From positions 1-6,155 of the forward strand of contig JAAZJW010000002.1 of assembly GCA_012800145.1 (NCBI GenBank): 6,155 nt of DNA, in the 5' to 3' direction. Source of the DNA: Clostridiales bacterium (lineage in GTDB: Bacteria > Bacillota > Clostridia > Peptostreptococcales > Natronincolaceae). A program made the translations under genes and the position numbers. Of the stretch, positions 1 to 6,155 are shown piece by piece; the stretch's first letter is position 1, and every line of letters starts with the position of its first letter. Under the pieces are notes generated by a model, which was not told the origin of the DNA, searched no databases, and was given only the letters and a program-made list of their open reading frames with translations.

Positions 1-78
1 ACCACGATAAACGAAAGCATTATTGTAAAATATAGATCCTTCGCGGGTCAAGCTAATCCTGTTCGTCTCAGGATGACA
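1..78. repeat. Palindromic intergenic repeat, copy 1 (left end at window edge)
   Basis: This is the first of two copies of an ~80-bp extragenic repeat. Its right part, 34-78, matches 3990-4034 at 41 of 45 positions without gaps. The shared core AGATCCTTCGCGGGTCAA is identical, as is the end CGTCTCAGGATGACA. The left arm is more diverged but still aligns: TAAACGAA at 8-15 corresponds to 3961-3968, with a 3-nt length difference before the core. By that alignment the element's first base would lie about one base outside the window. The arms are imperfectly complementary, so it can fold into a long hairpin. Similar elements ending in AGGATGACA are common between genes in many bacteria. I infer a REP- or MITE-like non-coding repeat; no reading frame is present. 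Confidence 0.75.
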
Positions 79-114
79 AAAATGTGGGGCTTTCATAGCA
101 ATGACAAAAAGCGA

Positions 115-128
115 GAAAAGTGCTTTTC
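115..128 (-). terminator. Weak candidate terminator downstream of nifJ
   Basis: Read on the minus strand, GAAAAGCACTTTTC can form a short stem of 5-6 bp. After four bases (TCGC) it is followed by TTTTT. The stem is AT-rich and the T-run is short and offset, so this is a poor intrinsic terminator. It is nevertheless the only such structure I found in the 222 nt after the nifJ stop codon. The palindromic repeat further downstream (1-78) could also stop or stabilise the transcript. Confidence 0.2.
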
Positions 129-134
129 CACACA

Positions 135-161
135 GTCTGCACGTCTCAGGATGACAAAAAT
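135..161. repeat. Partial second unit of the palindromic repeat
   Basis: The right end of the repeat occurs again here. CGTCTCAGGATGACAAAAAT at 142-161 is identical to 64-83. The preceding CTGCA makes it resemble copy 2 (CTGCTCGTCTCAGGATGACA at 4015-4034) at 19 of 20 positions. Only the right arm is present, with no matching left arm, so this is a half-unit or the remnant of a decayed copy. Weaker similarity continues rightwards to about 189, in step with 84-111. Confidence 0.65.
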
Positions 162-222
162 ATGAAACTCCTATAGCAACAACAATATACCATTTCCCTG
201 CTATGTTATATTATCACACTGT

Positions 223-3200
223 TTAATCATATTTCATCTCTGCTAGGCGTTTATATATTTCATATGTATCCCTAGCATCCCTTTCTGCGGCATTAAACAA
301 TTCATCTGCCAAGTCCGGGAACACATTCATAATCTGGGAGTATCTAACCTCGCTATGGATATAATCCCTAAAGGATTCTGTCGGCTCTTTGGAATCCAAC
401 ATAAAAGGATTTTTTCCTTGTTTTTTCAATTCGGGGTTGAACCTGTATAAGTACCAATACCCAGCCTCTACAGCCCTCTTTTGTTGTCTGACTGAGGTGC
501 CCATGCCTGTCTTAATACCGTGACTGATACATGGGGCGTAGCAAATAATAAGTGAGGGTCCTTTGTAGGCTTCTGCCTCGATAACAGCCCTTATAAAATG
601 GTTCATACTTGCACCGAGTGCTACCCTCGCTACATAAACATAGCCATAGGTCATGGCCATTAAGCCTAAATCCTTTTTACGTATTTTTTTACCTGAGGCT
701 GCAAACTTAGCCACCGCGGCCGTGGGTGTCGCTTTGGAAGCCTGTCCGCCTGTGTTTGAATATACTTCTGTATCCATTACCAGGATATTTATATCTTCGC
801 CTGATGCGATTACATGATCCAGCCCTCCATATCCTATATCGTATGCCCATCCGTCACCGCCTATTATCCATATAGATTTTTTTACTAAATGATCCCTCAT
901 TTCAGAAATTTCTTTTACTATGGGGTGTACTGCATTGTTCTGTGAATCTATCAATTGTAAAAGTTCCTCGGTAATTTCCCTGGTTTTTTCCCCATCTTCT
1001 TTATCTGTTAACCATCGTCTGAACAGGTTTTTATAATCTTCATCCAAATCAGACTCCAGACCTTCCTCCATCAAATCAGCTATTTTGCTTCTTGCCTGTT
1101 TGGAAGCCAAAGCCATGCCATAACCAAATTCCGCATTATCTTCAAACAAAGAGTTCGCCCAGGAGGGTCCCTTGCCGGAGGGCAATGTTGAATATGCAAT
1201 AGATGGAGCACTGGCGCCCCAAATTGAGGAACAGCCTGTTGAATTTGCAATCATCATTCTGTCGCCATATAGTTGAGTGAGCAATTTTATATAGGCTGTT
1301 TCCCCACAGCCGGGACAGGCACCACTGAATTCCAGAAGGGGCATTGCAAATTGGCTCCCTTTTACAGTTTTTTTATCCGCCAGGTTATCCTTATATGTTA
1401 CATTATTAACAGCATATTCCCAATTTTCCGCTTGCCTGATAGTCTCTTCTGCCGCATCTACCATGACCAACGCCTTTCCCGGTGCCGGGCAAATGTCTGC
1501 GCAATTGGCACATCCGGTACAATCCAACGGACTTATTTGAATACGATAGCCCAAGCCTTCCAACCCTTTACCTGTGGCCTCCACGGTTTCAAAAGTATCC
1601 GGCCTGTTTTTCATTTCCTCTTCGTCTAAAAGAAAAGGTCTAATGGTAGCGTGAGGGCAAATGTAAGAACACTGGTTGCACTGAATACATTTTTCTGTCT
1701 GCCATTGGGGCAATGTTATGGCAATACCTCTTTTTTCATAGGATGTGGTCCCGGAGGGAAATGTTCCGTCCTCCATACCTATAAAAGTACTTACAGGTAA
1801 TTCATCGCCCTCGTGTCTTATCATCGGTCTTTGAATATTTTTAACAAAGTCGGGTTCGTCTTTTATAGGTTTCGGGCGGACAGGGTCGTCCGTATCTACA
1901 TTTTCCAGATTTAATTGAGTGGAATCGCCCCCTACCGCATTTTTCCAGCTATCAGGAACATCCACCTTAACCAGTTCATTTGCGCCCCTTTCCACCGCCT
2001 CATGATTCATTCTTACAATCTTTTCACCTTTCCTGCCATAGGTATCAGCTATGGCCTCCTTCAAATATCCAATAGCATCTTCTATCGGAATAATTTCCGC
2101 CAGTTTAAAGAATGCAGACTGCATAACCATGTTAATTCTGCCGCCCAGTCCTATCTCCCTAGCAATGTTTACCGCATCAATAATATAGAAATTGATGTTT
2201 TTATCAGCTATAGTTTTTCTGATGGTTGCCGGAATTTTATCTTCCAATTCCTCTACAGGCCAGGAACAATTTAATACAAAGGTTCCGTTTTCTTTCAACC
2301 CCTTCAGAAGATCATAATGGTTGACATAAGAACTGTTATGACAAGCAATAAAATCCGCATTATAAATCAAATATTGTGAACTTATAGGATTCCTGCCAAA
2401 CCTTAAATGTGAAATGGTGGTGCCTCCTGATTTCTTGCTATCATAGGAAAAATACGCTTGAGCATACAGATCAGTTTTGTCCCCTATGATTTTAACCGCT
2501 GTTTTGTTGGCGCCTACCGTGCCATCAGAACCCAATCCCCAGAATTTACATCTGACAGTGCCTTCCGGCGAGGTTTCTACAATATCTCCCTCGGGGAGGG
2601 ATGTATTAGTTACATCGTCCACTATTCCTATAGTAAAACTGTCCTTTGGTTCATCGTTTTTTAAATTGTTGAATACTGCAATAATTTGGGAAGGAGTAGT
2701 GTCTTTTGAACCCAGTCCATATCTTCCCCCAACAATTATAGGTTGATTATTCTTCCCGTAGAATAGACTTCTGATATCTTTGTAAAGCGGCTCACCTGAT
2801 GATCCCGGTTCCTTTGTCCTGTCTAACACCGCTATATTTTTTACTGTTTCCGGGAATATATCGAAGAAATATTTTTCCGAGAAAGGCCTATAAAGGTGTA
2901 CCCTTATGACACCGTATTTTTCCCCTCTTTCATTCAGGTAGTCTACTACCTCTTTTATTGTTTCACATACAGAGCCCATAGCAACAATAACACTTTCTGC
3001 ATCTTCCGCACCATGATAGACAAAAGGCTTATATTCCCTCCCTGTAATATTGCTGATTTCATTCATATAATCCGCGACTATATCCGGGATTTTGTCGTAA
3101 AATCTATTTGCCGATTCCCTGCCCTGAAAATAAATATCGGGATTTTGTGCCGTTCCCCGAATTACAGGGTGTTCAGGGTTTAACGCTCTGTCCCTGAATT

Positions 3201-3804
3201 GTTTTAAAGCTTCGTAATCTACCAATTTTGCCAATTCATCATATTCGATAACTTCCACATTCTGAAATTCGTGGGATGTTCTGAAACCGTCGAAAAAGTG
3301 CAAAAATGGGACCCTTCCTTTAATGGCGGATAAATGTGCTACCCCTGCCAGATCTATAATTTCCTGTACACTTGAAGAAGCTAACAGTGCAAATCCGGTT
3401 TGCCTGGTGGCCATTACATCCTGATGATCCCCGAATATAGACAGGGCATGGGTTGCAATAGCCCTTGCACTCACATGAAATACGGCGGGAAGAAGTTCCC
3501 CAACCATTTTATACATATCCGGGATCATAAGAAGCAGCCCCTGGGAGGCGGTGTATGTGGTAGTCAGGGCACCAGCCTGCAGGGAACCATGTACCGCACC
3601 CGCTGCTCCTGCCTCTGATTGAAGTTCGGCCACCTTTACCGATTGCCCGAATATATTCTTTTTGCCGTGGGCAGCCCACTCATCTACACCTTCCGCCATA
3701 GGGGAAGATGGTGTAATGGGATATATAGCTGCCACCTCGGTAAAAGCATAGGATATATGGGCGGCAGCTTCGTTACCGTCCATCGTTCTTCTTGTTTTAT
3801 TCAT
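223..3804 (-). CDS. nifJ: Pyruvate:ferredoxin (flavodoxin) oxidoreductase, single-chain
   Basis: This cytoplasmic enzyme oxidises pyruvate with CoA to acetyl-CoA and CO2, passing electrons to ferredoxin or flavodoxin. It is 1193 residues, full length for the fused homodimeric family. The N-terminal pyruvate/TPP domain has YPITPSSPMAE (28-38) with T31, E64 and R114, at the same positions as the active-site residues of Desulfovibrio africanus PFOR. A transketolase C-like domain (about 260-415) and a gamma-type domain with GLGSDGTVGANK (423-434) follow. Two [4Fe-4S] ferredoxin motifs use C706/C709/C712/C716 and C762/C765/C768/C772. The C-terminal TPP domain carries proximal-cluster cysteines C830, C833, C858 and probably C1092, plus GDG (983-985) and SNTGG (1016-1020). 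There is no long C-terminal extension like that of D. africanus. The ATG at 3804 follows AAAAGGAG at a spacing of 7 nt. Nothing looks broken. The electron acceptor, and the usual direction of the reaction in this organism, cannot be told from sequence. Confidence 0.97.
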   Translation of the reverse strand: MNKTRRTMDGNEAAAHISYAFTEVAAIYPITPSSPMAEGVDEWAAHGKKNIFGQSVKVAELQSEAGAAGAVHGSLQAGALTTTYTASQGLLLMIPDMYKMVGELLPAVFHVSARAIATHALSIFGDHQDVMATRQTGFALLASSSVQEIIDLAGVAHLSAIKGRVPFLHFFDGFRTSHEFQNVEVIEYDELAKLVDYEALKQFRDRALNPEHPVIRGTAQNPDIYFQGRESANRFYDKIPDIVADYMNEISNITGREYKPFVYHGAEDAESVIVAMGSVCETIKEVVDYLNERGEKYGVIRVHLYRPFSEKYFFDIFPETVKNIAVLDRTKEPGSSGEPLYKDIRSLFYGKNNQPIIVGGRYGLGSKDTTPSQIIAVFNNLKNDEPKDSFTIGIVDDVTNTSLPEGDIVETSPEGTVRCKFWGLGSDGTVGANKTAVKIIGDKTDLYAQAYFSYDSKKSGGTTISHLRFGRNPISSQYLIYNADFIACHNSSYVNHYDLLKGLKENGTFVLNCSWPVEELEDKIPATIRKTIADKNINFYIIDAVNIAREIGLGGRINMVMQSAFFKLAEIIPIEDAIGYLKEAIADTYGRKGEKIVRMNHEAVERGANELVKVDVPDSWKNAVGGDSTQLNLENVDTDDPVRPKPIKDEPDFVKNIQRPMIRHEGDELPVSTFIGMEDGTFPSGTTSYEKRGIAITLPQWQTEKCIQCNQCSYICPHATIRPFLLDEEEMKNRPDTFETVEATGKGLEGLGYRIQISPLDCTGCANCADICPAPGKALVMVDAAEETIRQAENWEYAVNNVTYKDNLADKKTVKGSQFAMPLLEFSGACPGCGETAYIKLLTQLYGDRMMIANSTGCSSIWGASAPSIAYSTLPSGKGPSWANSLFEDNAEFGYGMALASKQARSKIADLMEEGLESDLDEDYKNLFRRWLTDKEDGEKTREITEELLQLIDSQNNAVHPIVKEISEMRDHLVKKSIWIIGGDGWAYDIGYGGLDHVIASGEDINILVMDTEVYSNTGGQASKATPTAAVAKFAASGKKIRKKDLGLMAMTYGYVYVARVALGASMNHFIRAVIEAEAYKGPSLIICYAPCISHGIKTGMGTSVRQQKRAVEAGYWYLYRFNPELKKQGKNPFMLDSKEPTESFRDYIHSEVRYSQIMNVFPDLADELFNAAERDARDTYEIYKRLAEMKYD

Positions 3805-3810
3805 TTCCCT

Positions 3811-3819
3811 TCTCCTTTT
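3811..3819 (-). promoter_or_regulatory. Ribosome binding site of nifJ
   Basis: The minus strand reads AAAAGGAGA here, with 7 nt between GGAG and the ATG at 3804. This is a strong Shine-Dalgarno for a Firmicute and supports the chosen start. The protein from this start aligns with the family without extra residues: the YPITP motif falls at residue 28, as expected. Confidence 0.85.
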
Positions 3820-3840
3820 GTGACGATTTTGTTGTGTTGT

Positions 3841-3900
3841 GTTTATTATTTTACTTTCACATAATAATCATGCACGAATGGGGAAAGATTAAATGCAAAT
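3841..3900 (-). promoter_or_regulatory. Probable nifJ promoter/leader region with a dyad
   Basis: nifJ must have its own promoter between the upstream terminator (3897-3928) and its start codon. The stretch is AT-rich and contains -10-like hexamers on the minus strand: TATTAT (3866-3861) and TAAAAT (3853-3848), each 5 of 6 to consensus. Neither has a convincing -35 box at 16-18 nt. A perfect 7-bp dyad, TTATTAT-N11-ATAATAA (3843-3867), overlaps both hexamers and could be an operator. In DNA this AT-rich it could also be chance. It does not match a regulator site I can name. Confidence 0.3.
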
Positions 3901-3928
3901 TTAAAAGAGTGGACAAGGTCGTCCACTC
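3897..3928 (-). terminator. Intrinsic terminator of the hom-lysC transcript
   Basis: On the minus strand GAGTGGAC and GTCCACTC form a perfect 8-bp stem (3928-3921 with 3914-3907) around a 6-nt loop, GACCTT. TTTTAAATTT follows at once (3906-3897). On the plus strand no T-run follows the stem, so it acts for minus-strand transcription. It lies about 160 nt past the lysC stop and about 95 nt before the nifJ start, so it should separate the amino-acid operon from nifJ. Confidence 0.88.
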
Positions 3929-3952
3929 ATACAAATATACATATATAATAAT

Positions 3953-4034
3953 TGTCACCCTAAACGAATAGATGAGCCCCGAACAACCTAGATCCTTCGC
4001 GGGTCAAACTTATTCTGCTCGTCTCAGGATGACA
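3953..4034. repeat. Palindromic intergenic repeat, copy 2
   Basis: This 82-bp element is bounded by inverted ends, TGTCACCCT (3953-3961) and AGGATGACA (4026-4034). Its right 45 bp match 34-78 at 41 positions, in the same orientation and 3956 bp away. The arms pair over roughly 20 bp: on the minus strand the outer 12 bases pair without interruption if G-U is allowed, then a bulged A, four more pairs, a mismatch and three pairs. It lies inside the transcribed region between the lysC stop and its terminator. It encodes nothing, and I see no clear target-site duplication around it. A REP- or MITE-like element is the best description; mobility is not demonstrated. Confidence 0.8.
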
Positions 4035-4042
4035 TACAACAT

Positions 4043-4076
4043 CGGACCGGACCTATTCTGTCCGTCTTGGATGACA
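4043..4076. repeat. Degenerate half-unit of the palindromic repeat beside lysC
   Basis: CTATTCTGTCCGTCTTGGATGACA (4053-4076) resembles the right arm of copy 2, TTATTCTGCTCGTCTCAGGATGACA, with a few substitutions and a 1-nt shift. It ends 11 nt from the last base of the lysC stop codon. CGGAC (4048-4052) and GTCCG (4060-4064) can form a 5-bp stem with a 7-nt loop. No T-run follows, so I do not call it a terminator. Confidence 0.5.
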
Positions 4077-4087
4077 AAACCCTATAT

Positions 4088-5302
4088 TTATACATCCAAT
4101 TTAAATTTGCTATGGAGTTCATTCACGGCTTCCACGGCTTTGTAATCCTTAATTATACACGAAATTTTAATTTCGGATGTGCTTATCATTTCAAGGTTTA
4201 TACCCAAATTATAAAGGGTTTCAAAAAACAAGGTTATCACCGACGGATCTCCCATTATCCCGGTTCCGACTATGGATAACTTAACCACGGCATCATCTGA
4301 TATGACCTCCTTCGCATTTATTTCTTTACATATGTCTTTTGTTATATGTAAAGCCCTGCTCAAGTCCTGACTTTTTACCGAAAAGGAAATGTCATTCACC
4401 GCATTCCTGTGCACATTTTGGATTATCATGTCTATCCCGATATTAGCCTCACATATCCTTGAAAAAATATTATAGGCTATACCCGGCCTGTCCGGTACCT
4501 CTAATATAGATATTTTGGCTATATCTTTGTCCAAAGTTATCCCTCTGACTATAGCCTTCTCCATATCAACAGCCTCCCTTACATTTGTCCCCTCGCTGTT
4601 ATTAAGGCTTGATCTGACAGCTAAAGGCACATTAAAATTCCTGGCTATTTCAACAGCCCTCGGATGAAGAACCTTAGCACCGAGTTTCGCCAACTCCAAC
4701 ATTTCGTCATAAGAAATATCTTTTAAAAGCTTTGCCCTTGGAACTATCCTGGGATCAGTGGTATATATCCCGTCTACATCTGTATATATTTCGCATTTTT
4801 TCGCCCCGACCGCAGCCGCCAGAGCTACGGCAGTAGTGTCCGAACCTCCACGCCCCAACGTCACTATATCGCCTTCACAATTTTCTCCCTGGAATCCCGC
4901 AACTATCACAATGTTATCCTTGGATAACTCGTTTTTTAATCTTTTCGTATCTATATTTTCTATGCGTGCGTTATTATAACCGCTGTATACCAATATGCCA
5001 CACTGGGAACCTGTCAGCGAAATTGCTCTGTGACCCATACATTGAATCGCCATAGCCAACAAAGACATGGATACCTGTTCACCTGTGGACAAAAGCATAT
5101 CCATCTCCCTAGGTGCGGGGTCCGAGCATATTTCATTGGCCATACTGATTAAATTGTCCGTAGTTTTTCCCATGGCAGAAACTACTATGATCAGCGAATT
5201 CCCCAACAGCTTGGTTTCAATAATGCGTTTTGCAACATTTTTAACTTTATCTATGGTTTCCAAAGATGAACCGCCATATTTTTGCACAATAATGTCTTCC
5301 AT
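4088..5302 (-). CDS. lysC: Aspartokinase with tandem C-terminal ACT domains
   Basis: This cytoplasmic enzyme phosphorylates L-aspartate with ATP, the first committed step to lysine, threonine, methionine and diaminopimelate. From the ATG at 5302 it is 404 residues, usual for monofunctional aspartokinases. The kinase domain shows KYGGSS (8-13), STGEQVS (72-78), LGRGGSDTTA (149-158), YTDVDGIYTTDPR (173-185) and LHPRA (212-216). Two ACT domains follow: VPDRPGIAYNIF (269-280) in the first, and VGTGIMGDPSV (345-355) with STSEIKIS (374-381) in the second. They normally bind lysine and/or threonine; which effector acts here cannot be read. An ATG two codons upstream (5308) abuts the Shine-Dalgarno with no spacer, so 5302 is preferred. 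The gene lies 27 nt after hom and ends in a shared terminator. An internal start may also yield a beta subunit. Confidence 0.96.
   Translation of the reverse strand: MEDIIVQKYGGSSLETIDKVKNVAKRIIETKLLGNSLIIVVSAMGKTTDNLISMANEICSDPAPREMDMLLSTGEQVSMSLLAMAIQCMGHRAISLTGSQCGILVYSGYNNARIENIDTKRLKNELSKDNIVIVAGFQGENCEGDIVTLGRGGSDTTAVALAAAVGAKKCEIYTDVDGIYTTDPRIVPRAKLLKDISYDEMLELAKLGAKVLHPRAVEIARNFNVPLAVRSSLNNSEGTNVREAVDMEKAIVRGITLDKDIAKISILEVPDRPGIAYNIFSRICEANIGIDMIIQNVHRNAVNDISFSVKSQDLSRALHITKDICKEINAKEVISDDAVVKLSIVGTGIMGDPSVITLFFETLYNLGINLEMISTSEIKISCIIKDYKAVEAVNELHSKFKLDV
4562..4580 (-). promoter_or_regulatory. Candidate internal ribosome binding site and start in lysC
   Basis: Within lysC the minus strand reads AAGGGAGG (4580-4573), 8 nt, then an in-frame ATG (4564-4562). 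A start here would give a 158-residue protein made only of the two ACT domains. Bacillus subtilis aspartokinase II and Corynebacterium glutamicum LysC are known to make such an in-frame beta subunit and form alpha2beta2 enzymes. The start falls at the matching place, at the end of the kinase domain. The Shine-Dalgarno is as good as those of the genes themselves. Use in this organism is inferred. Confidence 0.5.
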
Positions 5303-5315
5303 AAACATCCCCCTT
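5303..5315 (-). promoter_or_regulatory. Ribosome binding site that decides the lysC start
   Basis: AAGGGGG (5315-5309) lies 6 nt before the ATG at 5302. It directly touches the ATG at 5308, which is too close for normal initiation. The favoured protein therefore begins MEDIIVQKYGG rather than MFMEDIIVQ. Confidence 0.75.
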
Positions 5316-5329
5316 AATTAAAAACTAAG

Positions 5330-6155
5330 CTATACTACCAGCTCATTGAAACTTTCCAAGTTTAATTCCTGGATAAAACAATAACCTTCGGAATTTATCC
5401 TGGCATAGCAGGACCTGTCCCTTATCTCCAAATTTTCTATCAGATTCTTGATTTCCTGTCTACTTATGTTTTCCAGTATTAAAACCAGACTTTCTTCCCC
5501 TTTAACAAGTTTGTATTTCAACTTATATTTATCAATTGTTTTCAGAATAAAATCCGATTCTTTTTGACTCTTTAGAAAAATTCTGAGATAATAATTGCTC
5601 AATATCCTAGGTGTATTGACCGGTTTCTTTCTCTTTTCTATATCAACGGGGTTCAACTCTCCATTTATTATATCTATAATATCTGAAACGACAGCATTGC
5701 CTGTCGGATTTTTCCCGGCACCTTGGCCATAAAATTGTAAATTGCCCACTACATCGCCCTCGATAGACACAACATTGAAGGCATCATTTACATTAGCCAT
5801 GATAGAATTTATATTTAACAGTACAGGTTCTACGGAGGCGTCGAAATCCAGGTCATTGGAATATGCGCTGCCTACTAATTTTATTGCCAACCCCAGCTTT
5901 TTAAAAAAGTCAATGTCGAATGCAGTGATGGAACTTATTCCCCTACAATCAACGTCTTCGAAGGTCACATTATAACCAAAGGCTATAGATGATAAAATGG
6001 ATATCTTCCTCGCCGCATCGTAGCCCTCGATATCATCAGTCGGATCGGCCTCCGCAAATCCTACCTCCTGGGCTAAGAGTAAGGCTTCTTTAAAATCTAA
6101 ACCCCCTTCTATCATTTTAGATAAAATAAAGTTAGTTGTTCCATTCAATATCCCT
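5330..6155 (-). CDS. hom: Homoserine dehydrogenase, C-terminal part (start outside window)
   Basis: This enzyme reduces aspartate semialdehyde to homoserine with NAD(P)H, the branch step to threonine and methionine. About 274 codons are visible. The frame is open to the window edge, starting GILNGTTNFIL, a conserved mid-protein motif, so the NAD(P)-binding domain lies outside and no start is present. The TTG near 6148 is internal. The family signature GFAEADPTDDIEGYDAARK spans 6061-6005. Its E, second D of DD, D of YDAA and final K align with yeast E208, D214, D219 and K223, the catalytic and substrate-binding residues. GQGAGKNPTGNAVVSDI follows at 5728-5678. The last ~85 residues have an ACT-like pattern (strand YYLRIFLK, helix, strands KLKYKLVK and SLVLILEN, helix) but lack the usual DxPG loop. 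The stop (TAG) lies 27 nt before lysC, indicating one operon. Confidence 0.95.
   Translation of the reverse strand, partial: GILNGTTNFILSKMIEGGLDFKEALLLAQEVGFAEADPTDDIEGYDAARKISILSSIAFGYNVTFEDVDCRGISSITAFDIDFFKKLGLAIKLVGSAYSNDLDFDASVEPVLLNINSIMANVNDAFNVVSIEGDVVGNLQFYGQGAGKNPTGNAVVSDIIDIINGELNPVDIEKRKKPVNTPRILSNYYLRIFLKSQKESDFILKTIDKYKLKYKLVKGEESLVLILENISRQEIKNLIENLEIRDRSCYARINSEGYCFIQELNLESFNELVV

Noticed and set aside
34..161. CRISPR-like array suggested by repeated CGTCTCAGGATGACA
   Set aside because: There are only two nearby units, the repeat is one arm of a longer palindrome, the spacing and flanks are themselves related, and no cas genes are visible.
173..212. Hairpin from ATAGCA (173-178) and TGCTAT (199-204) as the nifJ terminator
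   Set aside because: The stem is 6 bp with a 20-nt loop, and no T-run follows on the minus strand.
1273..3864. Several plus-strand open frames of 68-119 codons lying across nifJ
   Set aside because: They are antisense to a full-length, motif-rich PFOR, have low-complexity or unfamiliar translations, and show no convincing ribosome binding sites or family motifs. They are shadows of the minus-strand gene.
3805..4087. Riboswitch or T-box leader ahead of nifJ, or a lysine riboswitch linked to lysC
   Set aside because: The nifJ leader after the terminator is under 100 nt and unstructured apart from one short dyad. lysC follows hom by 27 nt, leaving no room for a leader; any riboswitch would lie upstream of hom, outside the window.
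4067..5975. Plus-strand open frames antisense to lysC and hom, including one spanning the lysC stop
   Set aside because: They overlap conserved coding sequence on the other strand and have no recognisable domains. The one at 4067-4279 starts inside the repeat remnant.
6146..6148. TTG as the start codon of a 272-residue homoserine dehydrogenase
   Set aside because: The frame stays open upstream (Gly-Ile codons), and the local motif GILNGTTN is a mid-protein motif of the family. The gene is cut by the window edge, not short.

Overview
This window looks like ordinary chromosomal metabolism of a low-GC, strictly anaerobic Firmicute, most probably a member of the Clostridia. The reasons are a single-chain pyruvate:ferredoxin oxidoreductase, purine-rich Shine-Dalgarno sites (AAAAGGAG, AAGGGGG), AT-rich spacers and a hom-lysC gene pair. 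The genus cannot be read from the sequence. All three genes lie on the minus strand, so they read from right to left in these coordinates.

Layout from the right edge: (1) the C-terminal part of homoserine dehydrogenase (hom), cut by the window edge; (2) aspartokinase (lysC), starting 27 nt after hom and so almost certainly in the same operon; (3) a 283-nt spacer holding, in transcription order, a degenerate half-repeat, a full ~80-bp palindromic repeat, a strong intrinsic terminator that ends the hom-lysC transcript, and an AT-rich leader with a dyad; (4) a complete 1193-residue pyruvate:ferredoxin oxidoreductase (nifJ/por); (5) a 222-nt left spacer holding a second copy of the palindromic repeat and another partial unit.

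Aspartokinase and homoserine dehydrogenase catalyse the first and third steps of the aspartate pathway, towards lysine, threonine and methionine. The oxidoreductase splits pyruvate to acetyl-CoA, CO2 and reduced ferredoxin. It is separated from the amino-acid operon by the terminator, so the two units are probably expressed independently.

I do not see an undescribed biological system here. The points most worth checking are: an in-frame internal start with a near-ideal Shine-Dalgarno in lysC, which may make a separate regulatory beta subunit; a homoserine dehydrogenase ACT-like tail that has lost its usual effector-loop signature; and two directly oriented copies of a palindromic repeat that bracket nifJ, one of them forming the 3' untranslated region of the lysC transcript.
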